Source: WRGT01 sp942493035 (lineage in GTDB: Bacteria; Spirochaetota; UBA4802; UBA5550). From it: DNA of 64,000 bases. The stretch covers positions 4,464,001 through 4,528,000 of the forward strand of contig OW818666.1 in assembly GCA_942493035.1 (NCBI GenBank), in the 5' to 3' direction. Positions 17,379 to 26,734 of this stretch are shown piece after piece. Each line of letters begins with the position of its first letter. Within the stretch, counting starts at the first letter, position 1. Below the pieces are notes generated by a model that saw nothing but the letters and a program-made list of their open reading frames with translations, ran no database searches and had not been told where the DNA came from. A program made the position numbers and the translations under genes.

Positions 17379-19295
17379 ATGGTTCAGAATAAAATGCTTC
17401 ATAAATTAATTAATAGTATAAAATTATTTTTCAGCAGACTTAAATTTAAATATAAACTCACGATTTATTTTACTCTATTCGGTATACTGGTCGGATATTT
17501 ATCTTTTATTTTCTATACAACTATTGCCACTAATAATCTTCGAAATATAGCAGCAGCAATTGTTGATGACTGGCTGAATAATAACACTCAGCCCGATGAT
17601 GTTATAGAATCTTATATAGGCAGAGTGTATGACAAAAAAATGGATGTATCCTTCCCGTTTATATCTGTTTTTAAAAATGAAATTTCAGATGACCCGCAAA
17701 AAAACAGGTTTGAACTATATTATTATGCTGTATCTCAGGCCGGATGGTATAAGCTCCACAGGAATGCTTCCGGAGTTATAATAAAAAGTGAAATAAGCGA
17801 CGAAGATAAAATGACAGTTTCTGCTATGTCAAAAAAGGGGACTATCTCTGCATCTCATACGCCGTTTTACGGGAAAAGCGATAATGTTTATTTCTGGATA
17901 AATCTTACACGGCCTAATGATAAAAATATTTATATAGCCAGCATATCATCGGATAGAAAGGGTGTGTTCAATTTTATAGGGGGAAAAGATATAGCAATCT
18001 TTTATACTTTTTTCCTGTTTATTCTGTCTCTCTTTTTATCTAAAGTAATTGCTCTTCATATTTCAAAACCCATTTCCCGGTTGAGCTCACAGGCTGCAGG
18101 TATAGCCGCTGGTGATCTTGATATAAGAACAGAAATTATTTCAAAAGATGAGTTCGGCGAGCTTTCCGGTTCAATAAACCTTATGGCGGACAGCATCAAA
18201 GATAATATTGAGAGTGTAAACAAAAGGATGGAGGCGATCTCCGTCATGAATAAAATTGATAAGGCTGTGCTCTCATCTATCTCAAGATACGATCTTATCG
18301 ACAGGGTAACCTTTATTGTCTCAGATCTTTTTAAAGACTGCATGGTAGCACTGGCTATGGCGGATATGGATAAAGAGAGTTATATTATCCTTTCTCATTA
18401 TATCAAGGGGGTTAAAGGCGACAAGGGTGAGGGGATTACTCTTCCGTTCAGCACTCTGGGCAGTGATAATTTTGAAAAGAATAAAAAGTTTTTTATTATT
18501 AATAAAAATATCGATGCAGACTATCTTCATTTTCTCGACTCATTTATAGGAGAGGATTTCCTGCATCTGATGAACCTTCCGATTTATCTGGATGAGGTTT
18601 ATATCGGATCACTCATTGTAGGGAAAGACCTGAATAAATCTTTTACAGATTTCGAAATTGAAACTTTAAAAGCTTTGGCCGATCAGACCGGTGTGGCCAT
18701 GAAGAGCGTTAAATTTTTTGAAGAGAAGGAGAAACTTTTTCTTGGAATACTCCTGGCATTGTCAAAAACAATAGATACTAAATCCAGGTGGACATCCGGT
18801 CATAGTGAACGTGTTGCAGCATATGCAGAAAAACTGGCGCTGAAACTGGGGATGAATGGAAGCTTCATAAGCGATCTCCGGATATCTGCGAGTCTACACG
18901 ATATCGGGAAGATTGGTGTTTCCGAAGCAATACTGGATAAACCGGACAGGCTTACATCTGAAGAATATGATATAATCAGGAAGCATCCTCAGGCCGGAGT
19001 CTCCATAGTTGAAGAAATTCCCGGACATGAAAAGTTTTTAAACGGAATTCTCTTCCATCACGAGGCCTGGGACGGAAGCGGTTACCCATTCGGTCTTGAC
19101 GGACGGGGTATCCCTTTGATGGGGAGGCTTATTGCCGTAGCAGATGTTTACGATTCACTTATATCGGACAGGCCATACAGAAGCGGTATGGGTATAGATA
19201 AAGCCCTTGATATTCTGATATCCGAAAAAGGGGGAAAGCTGGACCCGGTTATTGTTGATATGATGATTGAAATAATTGAGAGTGAAAATGCATAG
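17379..19295 (+). CDS. Membrane HD-GYP cyclic-di-GMP phosphodiesterase
   Basis: A 638-residue sensor enzyme. A membrane helix at about 25-47 is followed by a periplasmic region, a second helix at about 205-225, a HAMP linker and a GAF-like region. The HD-GYP domain is complete. It has GHSERV, LHDIGKIGV, KHPQAG, and HHEAWDGSGYPFGL with the GYP signature, plus VADVYDSLISDRPYR. HD-GYP proteins hydrolyse c-di-GMP to GMP or pGpG. The GGDEF-like gene two positions upstream cannot make the molecule, so c-di-GMP must come from elsewhere. The start may be 17379 or 17394; neither has a strong ribosome site. Confidence 0.88.
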   Translation: MVQNKMLHKLINSIKLFFSRLKFKYKLTIYFTLFGILVGYLSFIFYTTIATNNLRNIAAAIVDDWLNNNTQPDDVIESYIGRVYDKKMDVSFPFISVFKNEISDDPQKNRFELYYYAVSQAGWYKLHRNASGVIIKSEISDEDKMTVSAMSKKGTISASHTPFYGKSDNVYFWINLTRPNDKNIYIASISSDRKGVFNFIGGKDIAIFYTFFLFILSLFLSKVIALHISKPISRLSSQAAGIAAGDLDIRTEIISKDEFGELSGSINLMADSIKDNIESVNKRMEAISVMNKIDKAVLSSISRYDLIDRVTFIVSDLFKDCMVALAMADMDKESYIILSHYIKGVKGDKGEGITLPFSTLGSDNFEKNKKFFIINKNIDADYLHFLDSFIGEDFLHLMNLPIYLDEVYIGSLIVGKDLNKSFTDFEIETLKALADQTGVAMKSVKFFEEKEKLFLGILLALSKTIDTKSRWTSGHSERVAAYAEKLALKLGMNGSFISDLRISASLHDIGKIGVSEAILDKPDRLTSEEYDIIRKHPQAGVSIVEEIPGHEKFLNGILFHHEAWDGSGYPFGLDGRGIPLMGRLIAVADVYDSLISDRPYRSGMGIDKALDILISEKGGKLDPVIVDMMIEIIESENA

Positions 19296-19303
19296 AACAG
19301 ATA

Positions 19304-19495
19304 TTATACAGAGAAGGTTGGATCTTTCTTGATAAGTATTTCTTTAATCTTTGAGTCTCCGGCTGAAAAATAAATTATATGAGATTCCATCAGAGAATAT
19401 TCATTCATGATTACAAAGAGCTCCTCGTCAAGTTTGGGGTCAAGGAGATCAATTTCCCGGAGTTTTTTATTCCCTATGTATATGGCTTTCATCAT
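19304..19495 (-). CDS. Small hypothetical protein
   Basis: A 63-residue soluble protein starting MMKAIYIGNKKL, with an AGGAAT ribosome site next to the ATG. It is rich in Ile, Leu, Glu and Lys, without cysteines or a membrane segment. It stands alone, convergent with the HD-GYP gene. No family recognised. The ribosome site and codon composition suggest it is real. Confidence 0.5.
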   Translation of the reverse strand: MMKAIYIGNKKLREIDLLDPKLDEELFVIMNEYSLMESHIIYFSAGDSKIKEILIKKDPTFSV

Positions 19496-19580
19496 TATTC
19501 CTGATTTTTTAATTTAATTCCTGTTTATATCTAATTTAATATTTGTCCAGTATTTTAAAATATTTTTTTACCGGCCGGAA

Positions 19581-19653
19581 AGGTGGCAGTTTGTTTTTGG
19601 GGCACAGCGCTTCGCGCTGCGCCTGAAATGGGGGATTACGGGGGCAGCGCACG
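19581..19653. repeat. Partial copy of the 135-bp element (S1)
   Basis: This matches, in reverse orientation, the right half of the complete element at 34936-35070. Shared parts are AGGTGGCAGTTTGTTTTTGG (terminal repeat), GCACAGCGCTTCGCGCTGCGC and AATGGGGGATTACGGGGGCAGCGC. The other half is missing. It lies between the small gene at 19304 and the lolA-like operon. Confidence 0.6.
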
Positions 19654-19786
19654 TTTTAAAAAATCATTTATTTTATGTCTGTATTAGTATTGACTTTTTT
19701 CCTGTGTTAATTGTAATTGCAGTGAATAATCTTATCAGTATTACTGCTTTGATATTAAAAATTTATTATTAAAAAGAATAGATATT

Positions 19787-20482
19787 ATGTTTAAAATTAA
19801 AAAATACCCCCTGACAACTCTTGTTGTGCTTTTCTCTTTTTTTGCAGTTAATGCGTTCGCCTATAAATTTGATTTTGTTACTGTAAGCGATATTGTAAGC
19901 AACACTAAAAAAAATTATAGCGGCCTCGAATCCTATCAGGCAAATTTTTCAATTCTATCTGATAAGGGCGGGAAAAAAAAATCACAAACCGGTATCCTCA
20001 GGTTTAAGGCCAGTGACAAACTTCTCATGGAATTTTACCAGCCATCAAGACAGAAGATTGTCTCAGACGGTAAGATGATGTGGGTATACATCCCTTCATT
20101 GAATGTTGTAGCCGAGCAGGACCTTCTTTCAGATTCCGGACTCTTTACTGCCGGTTCAGAAGCCGGACTTAACAGACTTTTTTCCAAATATCATTACAGG
20201 TTTGCTTCCAAAGATGAACCTGAAACAATGAAAGACGGAAGCAAAATGTATACTCTTGTTCTAAAACAGAAAGAGAGCCGCGGAGGTTATAAAACAATTA
20301 ACCTCTGGATTTCAGAAAACTTTTTTATTCAGAAAGCTGAGGGTTTTACTTCTTCAGGGAAGAAGGTTGAGATTACCCTGTCAGATATAAAGACAAATGT
20401 TGATCTGCCAAACGGAATATTCAAGTTCGATATTCCTGCAACGGCAAGGGTTATAAAAAATCCTATGATATCAGAGGAGTAA
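19787..20482 (+). CDS. LolA-like outer-membrane lipoprotein carrier
   Basis: A 231-residue exported protein with a signal peptide (TTLVVLFSFFAVNAFA, cleavage likely near 25). The mature part has the LolA pattern: YQANFS, a strand with SQTGILRFKASDKLLMEFYQP, then DGKMMWVYIPSLNVV. LolA ferries lipoproteins across the periplasm, fitting the many lipoproteins in this window. It heads a tight rightward run (gap of 3 bases to the next gene) that continues to about 26420. Assignment rests on pattern and context. Confidence 0.75.
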   Translation: MFKIKKYPLTTLVVLFSFFAVNAFAYKFDFVTVSDIVSNTKKNYSGLESYQANFSILSDKGGKKKSQTGILRFKASDKLLMEFYQPSRQKIVSDGKMMWVYIPSLNVVAEQDLLSDSGLFTAGSEAGLNRLFSKYHYRFASKDEPETMKDGSKMYTLVLKQKESRGGYKTINLWISENFFIQKAEGFTSSGKKVEITLSDIKTNVDLPNGIFKFDIPATARVIKNPMISEE

Positions 20483-20485
20483 GTC

Positions 20486-21631
20486 GTGGAGAGCATTGGA
20501 GATAGACTCAGACAGGCGCGTGAAACAAAAAAACTTACAATTAAAAATGTGGCCCTTGATACTAATATGGCCCCGACTTATATTGAAGCACTTGAACAGG
20601 AGGATTTTGATAAATTCCCCGGTGAAACATATATAATCGGTTTTCTGAAAACATACTCTGAGTATCTTAAACTCGATCCTGAAGAGATGGTGATGCTTTA
20701 TAAGGGGTACAAAATAGGTGAATCCGCAACTCCTCTCGAAGAGCTGACACGGCCTACAAGACCTCAGTTTGTAACCGATATTCTGGCTCTGTATGACAGA
20801 TACCGGAATCTGGTATTTTTCGGCGGAGTGGCGCTGTTCTCGATTCTTGTAATCTGGGGAATCTGGGCTATGAACAGGTCCGACGTCAGTATCGATGGTT
20901 CTGATTCGGTTTCTCAGATAAAGAAGAATTATGAAGAGAGTCAGAACTCAAGCATAAAGAATATAAAGAGCTTGCAGCTCTCTAATGATAAAGGTTTTAC
21001 CCTTGTATATAAGGGTGAGGCGGTTCAGTTTCTTGTTGAAAACAAAGAGGTTGTTTTCCTTCTAAAGGAAATCGGCGATAATAAAGTAACAATAAATTTC
21101 CTGAATGATGATAAAGACATTGTTATGGAGATGGATAAGCAGGTTCCGGTAACTCCGGCAGAATGTCCTCGTGAAGTTCTTCTTACTCTAAAAGGACTTA
21201 CCGAGAGCAGAGCCAAGGTTATGATCGAACTCGGCCGTGATCTTAAGGCAGAGTTGAATGCGGCAGCTGCAGCTGCAGGTAATACTGATGTAAAGCCTGT
21301 CACAGAGGGTGACAATACCAAGGTTATTGCCCAGAGTAATAAAAGTCTGAAGATTGTTTTTGAAGTTAAATTTGTTCAGAAATCATTTATTGAGATATAT
21401 CTTGACGGCAACAGAAAACAGAGAGGCTTTATGCCGGCTGGAAGCGTTGAGCGTTGGGAAGCTTCTGAGTATATACAGATGAAAATCGGTAATGCAGGCG
21501 GTATTAAGTCTACCATTAACGGGAAAGAGTTTGTATTCGGTAAGCCGGGTCAGGTTGCAAATAAAATAATAACATGGAAGAAGGATGTAACCAATCCTAA
21601 TGTTTACCATATTGATGTTAAGGACTGGTGA
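20486..21631 (+). CDS. RodZ-like helix-turn-helix membrane protein
   Basis: A 381-residue protein with an N-terminal Xre-like domain (IGDRLRQARETKKLTIKNVA) at about 3-70. One membrane helix lies at about 111-130 (LVFFGGVALFSILVIWGIWA). A long periplasmic part ends in a DUF4115-like beta domain (IEIYLDGNRKQRGFMPAG). This is the RodZ layout; RodZ links MreB to the cell-wall elongation machinery. The start is GTG with a GAGGAG site. The helix-turn-helix domain of RodZ binds MreB rather than DNA. In spirochaetes the protein may serve helical cell shape, which is inference. Confidence 0.75.
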   Translation: MESIGDRLRQARETKKLTIKNVALDTNMAPTYIEALEQEDFDKFPGETYIIGFLKTYSEYLKLDPEEMVMLYKGYKIGESATPLEELTRPTRPQFVTDILALYDRYRNLVFFGGVALFSILVIWGIWAMNRSDVSIDGSDSVSQIKKNYEESQNSSIKNIKSLQLSNDKGFTLVYKGEAVQFLVENKEVVFLLKEIGDNKVTINFLNDDKDIVMEMDKQVPVTPAECPREVLLTLKGLTESRAKVMIELGRDLKAELNAAAAAAGNTDVKPVTEGDNTKVIAQSNKSLKIVFEVKFVQKSFIEIYLDGNRKQRGFMPAGSVERWEASEYIQMKIGNAGGIKSTINGKEFVFGKPGQVANKIITWKKDVTNPNVYHIDVKDW

Positions 21632-21634
21632 TGT

Positions 21635-22975
21635 GTGTATAAATCATCAGATCTTTCGTTCTACCTTATTTCTTTAGGCTGCTCAAAAAACCTTGTTGAT
21701 TCCGAGAGAATCAACGGGGAGATGCTCAGTGCAGGTTTTACACCGGCAGAAGCATCGGAGAATTCAGACATTATTATCATAAATACATGCGGTTTTATTC
21801 AGGATGCCAAAGAGGAGTCTATCGAGGTAATTCTCGATGCTGTTTCTATTAAGGAGAGCGGTGATTCCCGATCAGGTTTTTTCAGCCACGGTGAAAGTAA
21901 ACCTGCATTCCGCAGAAAAGTTGTAGTAACCGGATGTTTATCAAAACGATACTTCGATGATATAGAAAAAGATATGCCGGAAATCGATTTTCTATATGGA
22001 ATTCCCGATGATAAATTTGTACCGGAAATGTGCAGCAGGTTTGAAATACAGACAGGCTCAATCCTGAGTACAAGAAAAAAACTTTATAATACTTATCCCT
22101 ATTCATACATTAAAATTTCAGACGGCTGTTCCAATAACTGCAGCTACTGTGCTATACCCTTAATCCGGGGACCGCATATCCCTTTCCCTTCAGATAAGAT
22201 TTTAAAAGATGCCGAAGTTGAGGTTGCATCCGGCGCTCTTGAACTTAATATTATTGCTCAGGATATTGCAGTGTATCAGTGGGACGGGATGAACCTGTCT
22301 TCGCTTGTTAACGAGATATCAAAGATTGAAAAACTCAGATGGATAAGGCTTCTTTACTGCCATCCTGATCATATAACTGATGATATTATCGATCTTATTG
22401 CAGACAATAAAAAAGTTGTCCCGTATATCGATATACCATTTCAGCACGTAAGCAGATCTATTCTGAAATCTATGGGTAGAGACGGTGATGCTGAAAAGTA
22501 TCTTGAACTTATTTCTAAACTAAGAAAAAGAGTTCCGGGTATTACAATCCGTTCAACATTTATGATAGGTTATCCCGGTGCAGGAGAGAAAGAGTTTAAC
22601 GAGCTTATGTCCTTCATTAAAACTGCAAGACTGGATAAAGTCGGATGTTTTACTTATTCACCGGAAGAGGGGACTGATGCTTCAAATATACCGGACACCG
22701 TTTCTGCTGAAGAGAAAAACAGAAGACTCGATGAGCTCATGTCAGTGCAGGCTGAAATTTCAAAAGAAATTCTGAATGATAAAATCGGCCTGGAGCTCGA
22801 TGTACTTATTGAAGAAAAGATAGATGACAAAACATATATAGGGCGGACTGAATTTGATGCGCCTGAAGTTGATGGCGTTTTTTACTTGACCGCTGATAAA
22901 AACATGGTTAATAAAATAGTGCGGGCCAGAGTCACAGATTCTTTTGAATACGACCTTATAGGGGTACTGATTTGA
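21635..22975 (+). CDS. rimO: Ribosomal protein uS12 methylthiotransferase RimO
   Basis: A 446-residue radical-SAM methylthiotransferase. The N-terminal UPF0004 domain starts SLGCSKNLVDSE, diagnostic for RimO rather than MiaB, and contains the other cluster cysteines (NTCGFI, VTGC). The radical-SAM motif is CSNNCSYC. A C-terminal TRAM-like domain follows. RimO adds a methylthio group to an aspartate of ribosomal protein S12. The start is GTG at 21635, 3 bases after the rodZ-like gene. The stop overlaps the start of pgsA, implying translational coupling. Confidence 0.92.
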   Translation: MYKSSDLSFYLISLGCSKNLVDSERINGEMLSAGFTPAEASENSDIIIINTCGFIQDAKEESIEVILDAVSIKESGDSRSGFFSHGESKPAFRRKVVVTGCLSKRYFDDIEKDMPEIDFLYGIPDDKFVPEMCSRFEIQTGSILSTRKKLYNTYPYSYIKISDGCSNNCSYCAIPLIRGPHIPFPSDKILKDAEVEVASGALELNIIAQDIAVYQWDGMNLSSLVNEISKIEKLRWIRLLYCHPDHITDDIIDLIADNKKVVPYIDIPFQHVSRSILKSMGRDGDAEKYLELISKLRKRVPGITIRSTFMIGYPGAGEKEFNELMSFIKTARLDKVGCFTYSPEEGTDASNIPDTVSAEEKNRRLDELMSVQAEISKEILNDKIGLELDVLIEEKIDDKTYIGRTEFDAPEVDGVFYLTADKNMVNKIVRARVTDSFEYDLIGVLI

Positions 22976-23577
22976 AACTGACAGGGGATAAACTTAGCTT
23001 ACCGAATATTTTTTCATATTTAAGAATTATTCTTATTCCATTTATAATTTATTTTTTAGCATTCAGAACCAGGGAATATTATCTGATTTATGCATTGTTA
23101 CTTTTCGGTTTTGCTTCATTTACTGATTTTATTGACGGTTGGCTGGCGCGTAAGCTTAAACAGGAATCGGAATTCGGAAAGTTTATAGATCCTATAGCGG
23201 ATAAGTTTCTCGTAATCTCTGCTCTAATCGCTATTATAGTTATAGATCCTACTTTTGAAGTACTCGATTCATGGATGGTTATAATTATTGTCGGTAGAGA
23301 CCTGCTTATAACTGTTATGAGATGGTTCGCAATTAAAAAAGGGCGTCCGCTCCGTACAAGCAGATTCGGAAAGTTTAAAACAGCTTTTCAGATGATTTCC
23401 ATCGTGCTGATTATAATGATATACATGTCCAAGAGAAGCGGATTTTTCGATGCACATGAATCTCTTCCGTACTGGATAATGTTTACTGTTACGATAATGA
23501 CGGCACTTTCCGGTGTAAGGTATATTTTTACAAACTGGCAGCTCTTTTTCCCTGAAAAAAAAGTAAAAGAAGATTAA
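22972..23577 (+). CDS. pgsA: CDP-diacylglycerol-glycerol-3-phosphate 3-phosphatidyltransferase
   Basis: A 201-residue membrane enzyme with the CDP-alcohol phosphotransferase motif DGWLARKLKQESEFGKFIDP (D-G-x2-A-R-x8-G-x3-D) and the final Asp of the motif in PIADK. It makes phosphatidylglycerophosphate from CDP-diacylglycerol. The start is TTG, overlapping the TGA of rimO, with AGGGG upstream. The next gene encodes the matching phosphatase, so two consecutive steps of phosphatidylglycerol synthesis are side by side. Confidence 0.9.
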   Translation: MKLTGDKLSLPNIFSYLRIILIPFIIYFLAFRTREYYLIYALLLFGFASFTDFIDGWLARKLKQESEFGKFIDPIADKFLVISALIAIIVIDPTFEVLDSWMVIIIVGRDLLITVMRWFAIKKGRPLRTSRFGKFKTAFQMISIVLIIMIYMSKRSGFFDAHESLPYWIMFTVTIMTALSGVRYIFTNWQLFFPEKKVKED

Positions 23578-23585
23578 GAGGCCAA

Positions 23586-24077
23586 ATGAAAATTAAAGAA
23601 TTTATTTTTACGGCGTTTTATGCAGGTTATTCTCCCGTGGCTCCCGGAACTGCCGGGACACTGGTTGCAATGGCTCTCTATATACTTGAAAACATTTTAT
23701 TTTCGGATCTGAATCCGGATTTTCTTAATATGTTTAATCTTATTTTTGTTATTCTTATTATCTATCCGTCAATTAAACTGGGTGATGCCGCAGAAAAGTT
23801 TTATAAGTCAAAAGATCCTCAGCAGGTTGTGCTTGACGAAGTGCTCGGTTACTGGATAGCAATTCTCTTCATACCTTTCAGTTTTACTTTTGCCGTAATG
23901 GCTTTTATTCTGTTTAGAATATTTGATATTATTAAACCTTTTCCGGCCAGCTCTCTTGAATCTCTTACCGGCGGGCTTGGAATTATGATCGATGATATTA
24001 TTGCAGGCTTTTATACTCTTGCATGTATGCATACAGCCGTATATTTATTTAATTATTACAATATAATTCTGCCTTAA
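23586..24077 (+). CDS. pgpA: Phosphatidylglycerophosphatase A
   Basis: A 163-residue membrane protein of the PgpA family. It has YAGYSPVAPGTAGTLVA near the N-terminus, VLDEVLGYWIA, and IKPFPASSLE then GGLGIMIDDIIAG near the C-terminus. It removes the phosphate from phosphatidylglycerophosphate. It starts 8 bases after pgsA with an AGAGG site. Membership is clear from these acidic motifs. Confidence 0.9.
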   Translation: MKIKEFIFTAFYAGYSPVAPGTAGTLVAMALYILENILFSDLNPDFLNMFNLIFVILIIYPSIKLGDAAEKFYKSKDPQQVVLDEVLGYWIAILFIPFSFTFAVMAFILFRIFDIIKPFPASSLESLTGGLGIMIDDIIAGFYTLACMHTAVYLFNYYNIILP

Positions 24078-24111
24078 TTCATATCTAAATAATTTTCTCA
24101 GGAGCTTACCG

Positions 24112-24537
24112 ATGATAAGAAAATTTATGATTTCGGGATTTTTGTTTATTTTTTTTACCGGTAGCCTGCTCTTTTCCCAGGAAGATCCGGCGAAAAATGC
24201 CGGTGATATCGCTTCTTTCGAGAAAAGATTTAAAGCTGTCGATGAGTCAATGAATTATCTCAAAGCAAAAAATGTTGATAATAACGATATTATTACACTT
24301 TATACCGATGCTGAAAGTCTGTTCCGTGAGCTAAAGTATGCTTCTGAATTGAAAGATTATGATATGACTATACGATTCCTGTCTCATAAACTTACAATTC
24401 TTGAAGAAAAATCTTTAGAGAGAGTTGGACTTGCCAAAAGGATGGATCTTATATATATTCTAATGGTAGGGTTTGGTGCTGTAATAATAGTTATAATGTC
24501 GGGCTATTCAATTTATATGTATTCGAGGAGAAAATAA
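24112..24537 (+). CDS. Hypothetical secreted or membrane-anchored protein
   Basis: A 141-residue protein with an N-terminal signal sequence (FMISGFLFIFFTGSLLFS, then QEDPAKN). A helical periplasmic region follows, with one C-terminal membrane helix (about 112-135, LIYILMVGFGAVIIVIMSGYSIYMY) and a basic tail. It would be anchored by its C-terminus facing the periplasm. A CAGGAG site precedes the ATG. Its place between pgpA and the HIT gene suggests co-transcription. No known family. Confidence 0.6.
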   Translation: MIRKFMISGFLFIFFTGSLLFSQEDPAKNAGDIASFEKRFKAVDESMNYLKAKNVDNNDIITLYTDAESLFRELKYASELKDYDMTIRFLSHKLTILEEKSLERVGLAKRMDLIYILMVGFGAVIIVIMSGYSIYMYSRRK

Positions 24538-24542
24538 ACTGA

Positions 24543-25031
24543 TTGGAAAGAAATTATCTGTTCAATACTGAAAAGATAAATTATGTAAAAGGGGACAAGC
24601 CATCCGTTGAATGTATCCTCTGCGCAATTAGAGATAATAACCCTCTTGTAAAAAACCTGAATGTACACACTACAGAAAATTTCATAATTGCTGTTAATCT
24701 ATTCCCGTTTAATCCGGGGCATGTGATGATTTTTCCCAGACGGCACATATGTAATATAAGCGAGCTGACTGAATCTGAAGCAGCGGAGATGCATTCCCTT
24801 CTGGTTAGAACTATCCGTTATATTGATGAAGAGTTTAATCCTTCAGGTTATAACGTAGGATATAATCTGGGAAACGGCAGCGGTGCAAGTATTCAGCATC
24901 TTCATCAGCACATAGTTCCGAGATATACAAATGAAGTAGGTTTTCTTGATGTACTCTCCGGAACCCGTGTAATTGTAAGTGACCCTGTTGTTGTTATGGA
25001 AAAATTAAAAATTAAATTCAGCGCTGTTTAA
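24543..25031 (+). CDS. HIT family nucleotide hydrolase/phosphorylase
   Basis: A 162-residue cytosolic protein with the histidine triad HLHQHIV near residue 120 and the upstream FPRRHICNISELT of the Ap4A phosphorylase-like/HIT branch. A Cys pair (CILC) and a His upstream may bind zinc. HIT proteins cleave nucleoside phosphoramidates or dinucleoside polyphosphates. The start is TTG at 24543, 5 bases after the previous stop, with AGGAG at somewhat long spacing. The substrate cannot be stated. Confidence 0.85.
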   Translation: MERNYLFNTEKINYVKGDKPSVECILCAIRDNNPLVKNLNVHTTENFIIAVNLFPFNPGHVMIFPRRHICNISELTESEAAEMHSLLVRTIRYIDEEFNPSGYNVGYNLGNGSGASIQHLHQHIVPRYTNEVGFLDVLSGTRVIVSDPVVVMEKLKIKFSAV

Positions 25032-25049
25032 TCAAAAGAGGGGGTTCCG

Positions 25050-26420
25050 GTGGTTGATAAAAAACTATTCAATGGAAGATATTGCGCAGTAGAAATAAAT
25101 AAATCCGGAATTATTACCGCTTATAATAAGAATGCCCGGTTGATACTTTCAGGTAATAATCCGGAAAAAGTTCCGGAAAATGTCTGTATTACTGAATTTG
25201 CAGATTCATCAGAAAATGCAGATTTTAACCCGGATCATCCTGAAATTATTTTTTCTAAAATTACAGGGATTAAGCTGATTGATATTGCTTATTATGCAGA
25301 AACAGAATCTTTTATTGCATGGTTTACATCCGGGAATGCGGCATTGAATTCTTTTTTTGATGTAGTAAAGCTTTCATCTTCAATTTTTCTGGAACTGGAT
25401 GCTGATCAGAGTATAATATTTGCTTCTGAATCATTTTTTAAAATTTCAGGATGCAGTAAGTCAAAAGTTTATGGTGCAGGCATCTCTGCATTTATTGAGA
25501 AAAAAAGTCTGACAAAAATTACATCATCCATTGAGCTTTGCAGAAATAATGTTCTGGATTCAATTAAAATTGATGATATTCAATTTGTCTTCAGTAATAT
25601 CCCCAGGATATTTGATCTTGATGTTCATCCTGTAAAAGATGCTGATAATATCTTTACTGGAACTATTTTTCATTTTATTGATACATCTCATGAAAAAAAA
25701 TTCAAGCAGATGAGTAACACAATACGACGCATGAGTGCCGTGGCAAATTTTGCCGGAGGTATTGCGCACGATTACAATAATGCTCTGACTGCAGTTCTTG
25801 GAAATATATCTCTGGCGAAAATGGATGCTGAAAAAAATAGTGAACTCGAGGAGCTTCTCAAAGATGCGGAGAGTGCAGGACTGAAAATTAAAACTCTTAC
25901 TGAAAGACTTGGAATGTTCTCCAGGGGAATGAAGCCTGCTAAAACTAAAACAGATATAAAAGTATTGATTGAAAATATTGTATCCGAAATATTCGCCGGA
26001 TATAACGGGCGCTGCAGTGTTAATATTCAGGACAATTTGTCTTATCCCGAAATCGATCCGGATCTGATCAGCGAAGCTGTCAGGCATGTATTTGAAAATG
26101 CAATAGATGCTGCATGTAAGCCTTCCGGTGAAATTACAATCAGCGTCGGTGAGACTGAAATAAGTAAAGAATCCGTTTTCCGCGAGACCTCTCTGGTATC
26201 TGGGAAATATATCGTGATTTCGGTAAAGGATAATGGTGCCGGTTTTGAAAAGCATGTTATAAATGATATTTTTGATCCCTACATAACTACCAAACCGGGG
26301 AGAGAGGGATTGGGGCTTGCATTAACTTATACAATCCTAAAAAGGCACAGAGGCTTTATTTCTGCCGATTCTTCTGATGGAGAAGGTGCCGAATTCAAAA
26401 TTTATATTCCTCTTTTCTGA
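25050..26420 (+). CDS. Soluble PAS-domain histidine kinase
   Basis: A 456-residue cytosolic kinase. A PAS-like domain at about 110-200 is followed by the dimerisation domain with phosphoacceptor His240 in GGIAHDYNN. The ATPase domain has an N-box (FENAIDAA), G1 (VKDNGAGF) and G2 (GREGLGLAL), all intact. No membrane segment or receiver. The start is GTG at 25050 with an AGAGGGGG site. It ends the lolA-to-HIT operon. No response regulator is nearby. Confidence 0.85.
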   Translation: MVDKKLFNGRYCAVEINKSGIITAYNKNARLILSGNNPEKVPENVCITEFADSSENADFNPDHPEIIFSKITGIKLIDIAYYAETESFIAWFTSGNAALNSFFDVVKLSSSIFLELDADQSIIFASESFFKISGCSKSKVYGAGISAFIEKKSLTKITSSIELCRNNVLDSIKIDDIQFVFSNIPRIFDLDVHPVKDADNIFTGTIFHFIDTSHEKKFKQMSNTIRRMSAVANFAGGIAHDYNNALTAVLGNISLAKMDAEKNSELEELLKDAESAGLKIKTLTERLGMFSRGMKPAKTKTDIKVLIENIVSEIFAGYNGRCSVNIQDNLSYPEIDPDLISEAVRHVFENAIDAACKPSGEITISVGETEISKESVFRETSLVSGKYIVISVKDNGAGFEKHVINDIFDPYITTKPGREGLGLALTYTILKRHRGFISADSSDGEGAEFKIYIPLF

Positions 26421-26734
26421 TTTTTAAAACGGAATTAAGTATTTTATTCTTATTTAAGCCGGCAATTTTTTAAGTAAATAATGTTGAAAATCCCCTTATC
26501 AGTTATTATCTAATAACTGAAGTGTTGTTGTTTTATCGTAGAATCGTTTATATTTTGTTCAGTGTAAGGACGGTTATCATTTCAGAAAATCAGTACAGGG
26601 CTGACTAAGTTCTATCTGTTTATAAACTATTGTCATTTTCCTTCACCGGGCCATTTCTGCGGCGGAGAGCATCATACAATCAGTTTATGAGTGCGTACAA
26701 TAAAATAAAAAATTAATTTTACGGAGACACATAT
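26421..26734. other. Gene-free leader region of the glucan phosphorylase gene
   Basis: A perfect palindrome TCAGTTATTA-TC-TAATAACTGA lies at 26499-26520, a candidate operator or small hairpin. I see no riboswitch, RNA gene or other repeat here. Confidence 0.45.

Noticed and set aside
25560..26255. 231-codon minus-strand ORF
   Set aside because: A shadow of the histidine kinase gene, rich in Phe, Ser and Cys, with no ribosome site.
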